Positions 37,021 to 45,992 are shown, counted from the stretch's first letter. The stretch: DNA of 64,000 nt from Mycolicibacterium tusciae JS617 (GCF_000243415.2 NZ_KI912270.1:2046001-2110000); one strand, 5' to 3'. A program made the numbers and translations. Notes: a model not told the origin generated them from the sequence alone.

Positions 37021-38642
37021 GCCAGCTTGAAACCGGTGTAGCCGGCGTCCGCGATCTCGTCGCACCGCCTGCGATACTCCGGGATCCCTGCCGTGTAGCC
37101 CATGTACATCCGTTTCTTGCCTGGGACGTTTCCGCCGTTGTACCAGGAGTTGCACGACGGATCCGCCAGTACGGTCGGCTCCACGAGGGCGGTCGTGTGC
37201 TCGATCCACTCGCGTTGCGCATCTGGCAGCGCCTCGATGCTTCGGTAGCCATTGTCGCGCAGGTATGCGATGCAGTCGCCAATCCACTCGACGTGCTGCT
37301 CGAGGGCAGCGACGAAATTCGTTGCCGCCGAAGGGCTTCCCGGCGCCTGAACGACGAACAGATTGGGAAACCCCGCCACCGCGATCCCCAGGTAGGTGTA
37401 CGGACCTTCAGACGTCCAGAAGTCGGCCAACGACATCCCCTCGCGGCCATGGACATTGATTCGGGTGAGCGCGCCTGTCATCGCGTCGAAGCCGGTGGCA
37501 TAGATGATCACGTCAAGGTCATGATGCGCCTGCTCGGTGCGGATCCCCGTCGGCGTGATTTCGACGATCGGAGCCTTGCGCAGATCGACCAGTGTGACGT
37601 TGTCGCGGTTGAACGTCTCGTAGTAGCCCTGGTCGATGATCGGGCGTTTACACCCGAAGGGATGGCTCGGAACAAGCGACGCTGCAGTCTCGGGGTCCTT
37701 CACGATGCGGGCGACGGCCTCACCGTAGAGTTTTGCGGCCATGCGATTGGCCTCGATGTCGAAGAAGACGTCGCCCCAACTGAGCGCGCCGATCACGCCG
37801 TTGTCCTCGATGGCCCGCAGCTGGTCTTCCCGTGACGCGGCTTTCAGCGGCGGGTTGGCCATCATCTCGAACATCACCGAGAAGGCACTCAGCCGCGCCG
37901 CTCCGATCATGTGCGCCCGCTGTGCGGCCCGGATCTCGGCGTAGTTCGCCTTCAGCTCGTCGAGCTCGCCGTCGTCGAATGCACGCACCTCCCACGGCAG
38001 CGTGTAGGCCGGCGAGCGCTGAAACACCGTGAGGTGCTCCGCCTGCTGTGCGACGACCGGGATCAGCTGCACGCCAGTCGAGCCGGTGCCGATGACACCA
38101 ACCCGTTTGCCCGACAGGTCATGGCCCTCTTTCGGCCAGCGGCCGGTGAACAACGACGCGCCGGTGTAGGTGTCCATCCCGGGAAAGTCGGGGTCCAGCG
38201 GCACCGACAAGATGCCCGATGCGGCCACCGCGAAAGACGCGACGAACGTTTCGCCGTCCTGGGTTTCGACCACCCATTCGGCGGCGACCTCGTCGAAGGT
38301 CATCGCGACGACTTTGGTGTTGAACTGGATATCGCGGCGCAGGTCCAACTTGTCCGCGACGAAGTTGAGGTAGGCCTCGATCTCCGGCTGCGCGGGCATC
38401 GTCTCCGTCCACACCCACTCCTGCTGAATCTCGTCGGAGAAGCTGTAGGAGTATTCGATGCTCTCGATGTCGCATCGGGCTCCGGGGTAGCGGTTGAACA
38501 GCCAGGTGCCGCCGACGTCCTCGGCCGCCTCGAGCACCAGCGTCTGCACGCCGAGTTCGCGTAACCGGTGCAATGCGTACAGGCCGGAGAATCCGGCTCC
38601 GATGACGATCGCATCGAATCGCGAAGAACTGGGCTTGGTCAC
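37017..38642 (-). CDS. FAD-dependent Baeyer-Villiger-type monooxygenase
   Basis: The 541-residue protein has the FAD Rossmann motif IVIGAGFSGLYAL at the N-terminus, GGTWLFNRYPGARCD, and the second NADPH-binding GVIGTGSTGVQLIP at about 182-196. The BVMO fingerprint FxGxxxHxxxWP is present with two changes: Y159-T-G161 and Phe165 in place of His, then W169-P170. The later YATGFDAMTG fits the family. It would turn a ketone into an ester or lactone with O2 and NADPH. A strong ACTGTAA/TTACAGT operator sits 32 bp upstream of the ATG. Confidence 0.85.
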   Translation of the reverse strand: MTKPSSSRFDAIVIGAGFSGLYALHRLRELGVQTLVLEAAEDVGGTWLFNRYPGARCDIESIEYSYSFSDEIQQEWVWTETMPAQPEIEAYLNFVADKLDLRRDIQFNTKVVAMTFDEVAAEWVVETQDGETFVASFAVAASGILSVPLDPDFPGMDTYTGASLFTGRWPKEGHDLSGKRVGVIGTGSTGVQLIPVVAQQAEHLTVFQRSPAYTLPWEVRAFDDGELDELKANYAEIRAAQRAHMIGAARLSAFSVMFEMMANPPLKAASREDQLRAIEDNGVIGALSWGDVFFDIEANRMAAKLYGEAVARIVKDPETAASLVPSHPFGCKRPIIDQGYYETFNRDNVTLVDLRKAPIVEITPTGIRTEQAHHDLDVIIYATGFDAMTGALTRINVHGREGMSLADFWTSEGPYTYLGIAVAGFPNLFVVQAPGSPSAATNFVAALEQHVEWIGDCIAYLRDNGYRSIEALPDAQREWIEHTTALVEPTVLADPSCNSWYNGGNVPGKKRMYMGYTAGIPEYRRRCDEIADAGYTGFKLA

Positions 38643-38673
38643 GTGTCGGCACCTCGTGTTCGCTCCGACGGGA

Positions 38674-38696
38674 GATACTGTAACGATTACAGTATC
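38674..38696. promoter_or_regulatory. ACTGTAA-type operator upstream of the BVMO gene
   Basis: GATACTGTAA and TTACAGTATC are perfect 10-bp arms around CGA, the longest of the family in this window. It lies 32 bp before the BVMO start, where a TetR-type repressor would block transcription. Related sites are at 44011, 50772 and 54322. Confidence 0.8.
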
Positions 38697-38741
38697 AGGC
38701 GTGGGCGATGACCCGATCGGATGCCGACAAGCGCATCGCGG

Positions 38742-39674
38742 TCAGTGACCCGCAGACGCACCCGCTCCCGCCAGTCGTTCCTCGCGACGCCGGTCGTAGT
38801 GCGCGGCCTTGTCCTCCACGAGGTCGAGGAAGGCGGCCAGTTCATCTCGCGCACGCGCCCCGTCTCCGTCGAGGTCATCGCGTTCGAACACTCGCCAGAA
38901 CCGCAGGACAGGCCGCACGACGTCGTCCAGATGTGAACGGAGGTCGTAGATGCCAGCCTTGGCGATCTTCAGGGCGTTCTCTGCGAAGCCAGGCATCGTG
39001 CTTCCCGGCATCTGGAAGTTGATGACCTCGTGGGCGATCGCGGTCATGGTCGCGTTCGGAGCGATCTCGAACGCTGCATCGACCAGGTTCCGGTAGAAGA
39101 CCATGTGCAGGTTCTCGTCGGTCGCCACGCGGGTGAGGAGTTGTTCGGCGAGCGGGCACCCCGACGCCCTGCCGGTGTTGCGGTGACTGATCCGGGTGGC
39201 CAGTTCCTGAAATGACACGTACGCCAGCGCTTCGAGCATCGACTTGTCACCCGAGTCGTAGCCGGCGACCATGTGCACCATCCGGCCACGCTCGAGCTCA
39301 ACGGGATCGATGCCGCGCGTCACGATGAGGTAGTCGCGGATGGCAATGCTGTGGCGCGCCTCTTCGGCAGTCCACTGACCGACCCATTGCCCCCACGCGC
39401 CGTCGGGACCGAAACGCACCGCGATCTCGCGGTGGTAGGACGGCAGGTTGTCCTCGGTCAGGAGGTTGACGAGCATGGCGGCCCTGGCAACGTCGTCGAG
39501 CGGCGAATCCTCCGGGACCCAGTCCTCGCCGCCGAGGAATGCGAAGTCGCGACCACGGCTCCACGGCACGTAGTCGTGCGGATTCCAGGGCTTCGCCGAC
39601 GCGAGGTGGCGGTTGAGATTGGCCTCCACCACCGGTTCCAGCTCTATGAGCAATGCACTTTGAGTTGTCGTCAT
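38742..39674 (-). CDS. Acyl-ACP desaturase-like ferritin-fold diiron protein
   Basis: The 310-residue protein has NLLTEDNLPSYHREI, WTAEEARHSIAIRDYL, SFQELATRISHRNTG and ATDENLHMVFYRNLV. The E and ExxH residues are those of the diiron centre of stearoyl-ACP desaturases (mycobacterial DesA1/DesA2 family). It would introduce a double bond or hydroxylate an acyl chain using O2. It is transcribed in the same direction as the BVMO but ends 99 bp before it. Its own upstream palindrome (39703-39722) differs from the ACTGTAA sites. Confidence 0.85.
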   Translation of the reverse strand: MTTTQSALLIELEPVVEANLNRHLASAKPWNPHDYVPWSRGRDFAFLGGEDWVPEDSPLDDVARAAMLVNLLTEDNLPSYHREIAVRFGPDGAWGQWVGQWTAEEARHSIAIRDYLIVTRGIDPVELERGRMVHMVAGYDSGDKSMLEALAYVSFQELATRISHRNTGRASGCPLAEQLLTRVATDENLHMVFYRNLVDAAFEIAPNATMTAIAHEVINFQMPGSTMPGFAENALKIAKAGIYDLRSHLDDVVRPVLRFWRVFERDDLDGDGARARDELAAFLDLVEDKAAHYDRRREERLAGAGASAGH

Positions 39675-39702
39675 TCGAGACTCTCCATACTTACGGCTGC
39701 GT

Positions 39703-39722
39703 AACCTACGCTACCGTAGGTT
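39703..39722. promoter_or_regulatory. Operator candidate upstream of the desaturase-like gene
   Basis: AACCTAC-GCTACC-GTAGGTT is a perfect 7-bp inverted repeat with a 6-bp spacer, 29 bp upstream of the desaturase-like ATG. It is unlike the ACTGTAA sites, so another regulator is expected. Confidence 0.6.
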
Positions 39723-39851
39723 GACGGAAAATCAAGCCCCGAACATGGCGAGGAGCCCGAAGTTCGATTCGCCTGATAGACAGGCTGTTTCGCGTCCGCC
39801 GCCAAAGCGGATCACCCGCAGATTCCGCTCGCCCACAGCTGTCGAAACCTC

Positions 39852-39869
39852 TACTGTAATATCTTCCGT
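39852..39869. promoter_or_regulatory. Degenerate ACTGTAA-type operator upstream of the Rieske operon
   Basis: The left half TACTGTAA is exact; the right half (CTTCCGTT) keeps only about four of eight positions. It lies 16 bp before the Rieske ATG, at the place expected for an operator. Weaker binding or loss of the site is possible. Confidence 0.4.
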
Positions 39870-39885
39870 TAAATACGCTGGCGGC

Positions 39886-40896
39886 ATGGGAGGCGACGTG
39901 TTGGTCCCGTTCACCTGGAAAGTCACCGGCTGGTTCATGGTGGGTTGGTCGGCCGAGTTTCCGCAGGGCGAGGTCCGCCCGCTCCGCTACTTCGGCGAAG
40001 ATCTCGTCGCCTATCGCGACGACACCGGTGAACTGCATGTGCTGCAGGCGCACTGCAGGCATCTCGGCGCGCACATCGGACACGGCGGCAAGGTCGTCGG
40101 TGACTGCGTCGAGTGCCCGTTCCACGGCTGGCGATGGGGCCCCGACGGCACCAACCGCTACATCCCCTACCAACCGGACCGGCCCAACCGCGCGCTCAAG
40201 CTTCGGGTGTACCCCGTCAACGAGCAGTACGGCTGCGTGTTCGTCTGGCACCAACCCCAAGGCAAAGAGCCTCAATGGGAGATGCCCGACATCTTCACGT
40301 CGTTCCCGCAGTTCGAGACCGACCCGTCGGCGTACTACCGCCCGTACCCGGAGTTTTCACGCCGAACCGAGAACGAGCCGGTCCATCCGCAGATCGTGGC
40401 CGAGAACGGCCCGGACAGCTCGCACTTCCATTACGTACACGGCGCCACGGTGACCCCGGTGAACCTGGAGTGGAAGATCGTCGACGAGCAGTGGCAGTTC
40501 CTCACCGGCTGGCCGGACGCACGCAGCGACGATCCGAACAAGATGGCGCTGCATATACACAGCCACATGTTCGGCCTCGGCGGTGCGATCAGCGTGTTCG
40601 AGGGGTCGTCAAATCACCGGCTGATCTTCGCCGTCTCACCCGTTGAGGACGGACTCTCGACGATGTTCTACTCGATCTGGTGGCCCAAGGTTGACGGCGA
40701 GACGTCCGACGTACCGCCGGACGAGGTGCGAGAACGAGTCGAGAAGCAGTTCCTCCGCACGGTCTGGGAGGACCTGGACATCTGGCGCTATCAGGAGTAC
40801 ATCGAAAATCCGCCGCTGGCCAAGATCGATGCGAAACCCTATATGGCGCTCAGGAAATGGGCGCAGCAGTTTTATGAAGTCCCCGGATCCGTATGA
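39886..40896 (+). CDS. Rieske-type non-haem iron oxygenase, KshA-like
   Basis: The 336-residue protein starts at the ATG at 39886. The Rieske [2Fe-2S] site is CRH followed by CPFHGW (CxH...CxxH). The mononuclear iron site is in NGPDSSHFHYVHGA. The C-terminal SIWWPKVDGE and DLDIWRYQEYIENPPL are typical of the KshA/steroid 9-alpha-hydroxylase-like branch. It needs a reductase (KshB-like), not encoded here. It is the first gene of a four-gene operon with overlapping ends (hydrolase-like, thioesterase, FadD). The substrate is unknown; a steroid- or terpenoid-like ring is plausible. Confidence 0.88.
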   Translation: MGGDVLVPFTWKVTGWFMVGWSAEFPQGEVRPLRYFGEDLVAYRDDTGELHVLQAHCRHLGAHIGHGGKVVGDCVECPFHGWRWGPDGTNRYIPYQPDRPNRALKLRVYPVNEQYGCVFVWHQPQGKEPQWEMPDIFTSFPQFETDPSAYYRPYPEFSRRTENEPVHPQIVAENGPDSSHFHYVHGATVTPVNLEWKIVDEQWQFLTGWPDARSDDPNKMALHIHSHMFGLGGAISVFEGSSNHRLIFAVSPVEDGLSTMFYSIWWPKVDGETSDVPPDEVRERVEKQFLRTVWEDLDIWRYQEYIENPPLAKIDAKPYMALRKWAQQFYEVPGSV

Positions 40897-41522
40897 GAAT
40901 CGACCTCGCTGACCTCGCCGCGCCCTCGCACACCGCGGTCGTCACCCAGGAGTGTCAGGGTGCAGTCGTCGGACCGAACGCCGGCCTTGCCGCACTCGCC
41001 CACGAGGCACGCCGGGAGGCTCTCCCGAACATCGAACGACTGCTACCGGCCGCGAGGGGTGCCGGCGTCAAGGTCGTGCACTGCCTCGTCCAACGCCGAC
41101 CCGACGGGCTCGGCGGCAACCGCAACGCGAAGATCTTCGCCATGGGCGACGGCTCGGGGGGCGAGATCGCCATCACGCCGGGCACCCCTGGTGCGGAGCT
41201 GCTGCCTGAACTCGGCCCGGCGCCAACCGATCTCGTGCTGCGGCGCTGGCACGGCATTGGCCCCATGGGCGGCACCGACCTGGACGCCGTTTTGCGCAAC
41301 CTGGCGGTGACGACGATCGTTGCCGTCGGCGTCTCGGTGAACCTGGCCATCACCAACCTCTGCATGGATGCTGTGAACAAGGGCTACCGCGTCGTCCTAC
41401 CGCGCGACGCCGTCGCCGGTATCCCTACCGACTACTCGAACACGATCATCGACAACATGCTTTCACTGCTCGCGACCATCACGACTACCGGCGACCTGAT
41501 CGAGGTGTGGAATCAGCCGTGA
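40893..41522 (+). CDS. Isochorismatase-fold protein lacking the catalytic Cys
   Basis: The 209-residue protein has its ATG overlapping the TGA of the Rieske gene (ATGA). It has the cysteine-hydrolase/isochorismatase fold: AVVTQECQGAVVG, KVVHCLVQRR, GTDLDAVLRNLAV, VAVGVSVNLAITN, PRDAVAGIPTDYS. The usual Asp is Glu20. The Lys position is in RRWHG and appears to be Arg. The nucleophilic Cys of GVxxNVC is Ala152. It is therefore probably not a normal amidase, and could be a binder or use different chemistry. Its role in the operon is unknown. Confidence 0.75.
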   Translation: MRIDLADLAAPSHTAVVTQECQGAVVGPNAGLAALAHEARREALPNIERLLPAARGAGVKVVHCLVQRRPDGLGGNRNAKIFAMGDGSGGEIAITPGTPGAELLPELGPAPTDLVLRRWHGIGPMGGTDLDAVLRNLAVTTIVAVGVSVNLAITNLCMDAVNKGYRVVLPRDAVAGIPTDYSNTIIDNMLSLLATITTTGDLIEVWNQP

Positions 41523-42145
41523 CCGAAACCAGCAGTCAAACCCCCGCCGAGAGCACGGCCTTTCCCGAGATCAAGCCCGTCGTCGCCGGACCCGAGCTGG
41601 GCCGGTTCATGACCGCCATGCGGCGCCTGCAGGACATCGTCGTGTCGACCAACCCGGACAGCGCACTGTGGGCCGACGGCGCCGATCAGATCGAAGAACT
41701 GTGCGCGCGCCTCGAAGACCACCGCGCGCCCCAAGGTGTCGCTCCCGCCGGTCGCGGGCCCCACCTGCCGGGGCTCGGCCATCCTTTGATGCCGCCGTGG
41801 ACGATGACGGACTTCGGGGCCGACGGTGTGGTCATGAAGGGCCACTTCAGCCGCTTCCACGTCGGCGGTAACAACGCCGTACACGGCGGCGTCATACCGC
41901 TTTTCTTCGACTGGCACTTCGGGATGATCGTGTCGGCCGCGGGGCGCGCCAACAGCCGCACCGCCTACCTGCACGTCGACTACCGAAAAATCACGCCGAT
42001 TGACCAACCACTTGTCTCTCACGGTCGGATAGATTCGATCGATGGGCGCAAGGCGTTCGTCACCGCGACGATGACAGACTCTGACGGCAACGTCCTCAGC
42101 GAAGCCAACGGCCTGATGATCCGCCTGCTCCCCCACCAGCCATGA
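41519..42145 (+). CDS. Hotdog-fold acyl-CoA thioesterase (PaaI-like)
   Basis: The 208-residue protein takes the GTG at 41519 as start because it overlaps the upstream TGA (GTGA). The hotdog core is NAVHGGVIPLFFDWHFGMI, with the helix-capping HGG, followed by YLHVDYRKITPID, GRKAFVTATMTDSDG and SEANGLMIRLLP. It would hydrolyse an acyl-CoA intermediate. The N-terminal 90 residues are an extra helical part with no recognised motif. The 3' end overlaps the FadD start (ATGA). Confidence 0.8.
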   Translation: MTETSSQTPAESTAFPEIKPVVAGPELGRFMTAMRRLQDIVVSTNPDSALWADGADQIEELCARLEDHRAPQGVAPAGRGPHLPGLGHPLMPPWTMTDFGADGVVMKGHFSRFHVGGNNAVHGGVIPLFFDWHFGMIVSAAGRANSRTAYLHVDYRKITPIDQPLVSHGRIDSIDGRKAFVTATMTDSDGNVLSEANGLMIRLLPHQP

Positions 42146-43839
42146 GAGGCACGATGTCCGATTCGCTCCGTACGTCCGCGGTGTCCGACTCCGCACCACA
42201 GTTCACTGTTCCTGGCGCCGCCGACGCCGTCGCCGCCGTGATCGGTGACCGCGACCTCATCGTCCAGGGCAATCGCCGCTACACCTACGCCCAGATCGTG
42301 GAGCGGTCCAATCGGTTGGCGTCCTACCTACACTCACGCGGGTTGGGCGTTAAGACCGAACGTTGCGAGCTCGCCGGTCATGAGGTGGGTCAGGACCTGC
42401 TGGGCATCTACGCGTACAACGGCCCCGAGTACGTCGAGTCCATGCTCGGTTCATGGCGGGCCAGGGTTGCGCCGTTCAATGTCAACTACCGCTACGTGAA
42501 GAACGAGCTTCAGTACCTGCTCGCGGATTCCGGTGCGACCGCACTGATCTACCACGCGACGTTCGCGCCCCGCGTCGCCGACGTCAAACGCGCGCTTCCG
42601 CGTCTGCGTGTCCTCATCCAGATCGCCGACGAGTCGGGCAACGACCTCGTGCACGGCGCGGTCGATTACGACTCGATCATGAAATCGGGATCGTCGCAGC
42701 CACCGCCGGTCGAGCCGTCCCCCGACGACCTCTATGTCCTCTACACCGGCGGCACGACCGGTATGCCCAAGGGCGTGCTGTGGCGCCAGCACGACATCTT
42801 CATGACGTCGTTCGGCGGTCGCAACATGGCCACCGGTGAACTCACCCAGTCCTACGACGAGATCGCCAAACGCGTCCAAGAGAACCCGGGCACCAAGATC
42901 TTCACGCTTCCACCGCTGATGCATGGTGCGGCACAGTGGAGCGTGATGACCGCGCTCACCACCGGGCAGACAATCGTGTTCTCCGAGACGCCCAGTCGAT
43001 TCGACGCCGACGAGGTCGTCGCGACAGTCGAGCGGGAGAAGGTGCTCGCCGTGCAGGTGGTCGGCGACGCGATGGCGCGCCCGCTTGCCGACGCCCTCGA
43101 ACGCTCGTCGGGAGATCTGTCGTCGATGGCCGTCGTGGCCAACGGCGGCGCGCTGCTGACCCCCACTGCCAAACAACGGCTGATCGACGTCAAACCCGGC
43201 CTGATCATCATGGACGGCGTCGGATCCTCGGAGACCGGAATCCAGATGAATCACATGTCTGCATCCGGCGCCGTATCGACCGGCACGTTCAACGCGGGAC
43301 CGGACACCTTCGTCGCCGCCGAGGAACTCGACTCGATTCTCGAGCCGGGCCATGACGGCATCGGTTGGCTGGCTCAGCGAGGCTTTGTGCCACTGGGTTA
43401 CAAGGGCGATGCGGCCAAGACCGCCAAGACATTCCCGGTGATCGATGGCGTGCGGTTCTCGATTCCGGGTGACCGCGCGCGCCATCTCGCCGATGGCGGA
43501 ATCGAACTGCTGGGCCGCGAGTCTCAGACCATCAATTCCGGCGGGGAGAAGATCTTCGTCGAGGAGGTCGAGACCGCGCTGCTGTCTCACCCCGCCGTGG
43601 CCGACGTCGTGGTCTCCGGCCGCCCGAGCGAACGGTGGGGGCAGGAGGTCGTCGCGATCGTGGCCCTGCTGGACGGCGCCAGCGCCGACGCCCAGGAGTT
43701 GATCGACCACGCGTCGGATTCCATCGCGCGCTACAAGCTGCCCAAGGCCGTGGTATTCCGGCCCGTCATCGAGCGCAGCCCTGCGGGCAAGGCCGACTAC
43801 CGCTGGGCGCGTGAGCAGGCAGTCAGCGGGAGTTCTTGA
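42142..43839 (+). CDS. Acyl-CoA synthetase (FadD, AMP-forming)
   Basis: The 565-residue protein begins at the overlapping ATGA; an ATG four codons later is also possible. The AMP-binding P-loop is VLYTGGTTGMPKGVLW, with GVGSSETG in motif A4, GDRARHLADGGIELLGR near A8 and SPAGKADYRW with the C-terminal catalytic Lys. It activates a carboxylic acid to its CoA thioester. It closes the Rieske operon, which suggests that the ring product or side chain enters beta-oxidation here. It is similar in type to the FadD at 60869. Confidence 0.88.
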   Translation: MRGTMSDSLRTSAVSDSAPQFTVPGAADAVAAVIGDRDLIVQGNRRYTYAQIVERSNRLASYLHSRGLGVKTERCELAGHEVGQDLLGIYAYNGPEYVESMLGSWRARVAPFNVNYRYVKNELQYLLADSGATALIYHATFAPRVADVKRALPRLRVLIQIADESGNDLVHGAVDYDSIMKSGSSQPPPVEPSPDDLYVLYTGGTTGMPKGVLWRQHDIFMTSFGGRNMATGELTQSYDEIAKRVQENPGTKIFTLPPLMHGAAQWSVMTALTTGQTIVFSETPSRFDADEVVATVEREKVLAVQVVGDAMARPLADALERSSGDLSSMAVVANGGALLTPTAKQRLIDVKPGLIIMDGVGSSETGIQMNHMSASGAVSTGTFNAGPDTFVAAEELDSILEPGHDGIGWLAQRGFVPLGYKGDAAKTAKTFPVIDGVRFSIPGDRARHLADGGIELLGRESQTINSGGEKIFVEEVETALLSHPAVADVVVSGRPSERWGQEVVAIVALLDGASADAQELIDHASDSIARYKLPKAVVFRPVIERSPAGKADYRWAREQAVSGSS

Positions 43840-44010
43840 GCGACGCTTGCGAGCGAATCATCGGCTCCGTAGCCGACGGCGGGTGCGGTTGCGCGCCATC
43901 CGCAACGCCAGACGCGAAGCTGTCTGCATCGACCCACTGAAGGGCGCGGCCGCGCGCCCGGTGATGGTGAACGGCGAGGCGGGCTGGCCCGCTGTCCAGC
44001 TGATATAGTC

Positions 44011-44029
44011 TACTGTAAGATTTACAGTA
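44011..44029. promoter_or_regulatory. ACTGTAA-type operator upstream of the P450-TetR operon
   Basis: TACTGTAA and TTACAGTA are perfect arms around GAT. It lies 44 bp before the P450 GTG. As the TetR gene is the second gene of this unit, the site would give autoregulation. The rest of the intergenic region (43840-44072) shows nothing else clear. Confidence 0.8.
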
Positions 44030-44072
44030 CAGTTCGCAGGACCGACCCGGACCCGGAGATGCTGGAGCAGTT

Positions 44073-45281
44073 GTGGAGAGCTCAGTGCACAACGTCACGG
44101 TGGAGGAGGCGGCTGACCTCGTTCGTGACCCCTATCCTCTGTTCGCGCGGCGGCGGCAGCAGTTCGGCGTCTTCAAGGGCAGTGTCATGGACTGGTCCAA
44201 GACACCCGAGTCCATGCTCCCCGAACACCTCTATGCCGCAGTCTCCTTCGATGCGGTCAACCGGGTGTTCCGTGACAGCAAGGTGTTCAACTCCCACATC
44301 TACGACAGCACCATCGGCCTGTTCATCGGCCCGACGATTCTGGCCATGGAAGGCAAGAAGCACTGGGAGCATCGCAATCTGGTGTCCGCGGCCTTCAAGA
44401 CGCGATCACTGTCACGGTGGGAGCCCGAAATCGTCCGCCCTGTCGTCAACGGGCTGATCGACGAGTTCATCGACGTCGGGAACGCCGATCTGGTCAAGCA
44501 ATTCACGCTGGAGTTCCCCACCCGGGTGATCTCGAAGCTGTTGGGCCTTCCCGAAGAAGACCTGCCCTGGTTCCGCAAGCGCGCCGTGGAGTTGATCAGC
44601 TACACAGTGAAGTGGAAGCGGGCGTTCGAGGCGTCCGCGGAGCTGAAAGACTATTTCCTGCAACAGATCGAGCAGCGCAGGAGCAAGCCGACCGAGGACA
44701 TCATCGGCGACCTGGTGACCGCCGAGATCGACGGCGAGAAGCTCACCGACGAAGCGATCTACTCGTTCCTGCGGCTGCTGCTGCCTGCCGGGCTGGAGAC
44801 CACGTACCGGTCGTCGGGGAACCTGCTGTTCCTATTACTCACCCATCCCGAACAGTTCCGCGCGGTGCAGACGGACCGCGACCTCATCGGGCCCGCAATC
44901 GAGGAGGGCCTGCGGTACGAGACTCCGCTGACCACGGTGCAGCGCTACGCCGCCGAGGAGACCGAGATCGAGGGCGTCACCCTTCCGCAGGGCGCGGTCA
45001 TCGACGTGTGCATCGGCTCGGCCAACCGTGACGAGCAGCGGTGGGAACGCTCCGAGGAGTTCGACATCCACCGCAAGCGCGTGCCGCACATATCCTTTGC
45101 CGCGGGCGAACACACCTGCATGGGGCTGCATCTGGCCCGGATGGAGACCCGCGTTGCCGTCGAATGCCTGCTGGATCGGCTGACCGACATCCAACTCCTC
45201 ACCGACGACGACCCCTACATTCACGGTCAGCCCTTCCGCTCCCCCACCGCCATTCCCGTGACGTTTGCGGCGGCCGGTTGA
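44073..45281 (+). CDS. Cytochrome P450, second
   Basis: The 402-residue protein starts with GTG. The I-helix carries LLPAGLETTYRSSGN, with Glu-Thr-Thr in place of the usual Asp/Glu-Thr-Thr pair. The ExxR is in EEGLRYETPL and the haem loop is FAAGEHTCMGLHLARME with the Cys ligand. AMEGKKHWEHRNLVSAAF is the C-helix region. It is unlike the P450 at 28811. It is followed after 3 bp by a TetR gene and controlled by an ACTGTAA-type site, so it is probably the first oxidation step of the predicted pathway. Confidence 0.9.
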   Translation: MESSVHNVTVEEAADLVRDPYPLFARRRQQFGVFKGSVMDWSKTPESMLPEHLYAAVSFDAVNRVFRDSKVFNSHIYDSTIGLFIGPTILAMEGKKHWEHRNLVSAAFKTRSLSRWEPEIVRPVVNGLIDEFIDVGNADLVKQFTLEFPTRVISKLLGLPEEDLPWFRKRAVELISYTVKWKRAFEASAELKDYFLQQIEQRRSKPTEDIIGDLVTAEIDGEKLTDEAIYSFLRLLLPAGLETTYRSSGNLLFLLLTHPEQFRAVQTDRDLIGPAIEEGLRYETPLTTVQRYAAEETEIEGVTLPQGAVIDVCIGSANRDEQRWERSEEFDIHRKRVPHISFAAGEHTCMGLHLARMETRVAVECLLDRLTDIQLLTDDDPYIHGQPFRSPTAIPVTFAAAG

Positions 45282-45284
45282 GTT

Positions 45285-45929
45285 GTGGGCGCCAACACGA
45301 ACTCCGACACCCGCAAGCGACGGGACAGGGGTTCGATCAGTGCCGACGAAATCATCAAAGGCGCCTTTGACGTAGCCGCGCAGGTGTCGATCGACAACTT
45401 GAGCATGCCGGTCCTGGCCAAACACCTCGATGTCGGAGTCACCAGCATCTACTGGTATTTCCGGCGCAAGGACGATCTGCTCGACGCCATGACCGATCTC
45501 GCGCTGGACCGGTTCGAGTTCACCGTGCCGACCATCGACGCAACCAATTGGCGTGAGTCGCTTCGCGATCACGCAACCACGATGCGCGCACACTTCCGTG
45601 ACAATCCGATCCTGTGCGATCTGGTTCTCATCCGTAGTCAGTTCGGCGGCAGCGCGGTGCGCGGAGCATTGCAGAAGATTGAGCAACCGATCGCGGCGCT
45701 GATCGAGGCGGGACTGGATGCTCAGCAGGCCATCGCCGTATACGGAGCGATCTCGGTGCACACCCGCGGGTCGGCGGTGCTGCAGCGCATCCAGGACAAG
45801 ACCGAGAGCTTTACCGCCCAGCCTTCAAATGGTCAGCGCTACATCGGCTTTGCCGACGACATCGATTACGACTACGTCCTGGACAGCATCCTCGATCATG
45901 CCCAGACCCTTATCGACGTGCCCTCGTAA
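45285..45929 (+). CDS. TetR-family regulator, candidate repressor of the ACTGTAA regulon
   Basis: The 214-residue protein starts with GTG 3 bp after the P450 stop. The DNA-binding part is SADEIIKGAFDVAAQVSIDN, then MPVLAKHLDVGVTSIYWYFRRKDDLLDAM. The C-terminal ligand domain has no recognised signature. It lies behind an ACTGTAA/TTACAGT palindrome at 44011, and three further perfect sites stand in front of catabolic genes up to 15 kb away. It is the best candidate for the protein that binds them. The other TetR (35307) has its own, different palindrome. Confidence 0.85.
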   Translation: MGANTNSDTRKRRDRGSISADEIIKGAFDVAAQVSIDNLSMPVLAKHLDVGVTSIYWYFRRKDDLLDAMTDLALDRFEFTVPTIDATNWRESLRDHATTMRAHFRDNPILCDLVLIRSQFGGSAVRGALQKIEQPIAALIEAGLDAQQAIAVYGAISVHTRGSAVLQRIQDKTESFTAQPSNGQRYIGFADDIDYDYVLDSILDHAQTLIDVPS

Positions 45930-45934
45930 TCAGC

Positions 45935-45957
45935 GATTTGGGTGCGCTGGCGTTCGC
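45935..45957. repeat. Left half of the palindrome split by IS1182 copy 2
   Basis: GATTTGGGTGCGC at 45935-45947 pairs with GGGCACCCAAATC at 49169-49181. It starts 5 bp after the TetR stop codon. Joined, the two halves form the bidirectional hairpin between the TetR gene and the convergent aldehyde dehydrogenase gene. Confidence 0.75.
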
Positions 45958-45992
45958 TCAGCGGGTTGTTTCGAAATGGCGTGTCGGTGTGA

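Noticed and set aside
43840..44010. A small gene between FadD and the P450
   Set aside because: The open frames are Arg-rich, have no ribosome binding site and no family pattern.
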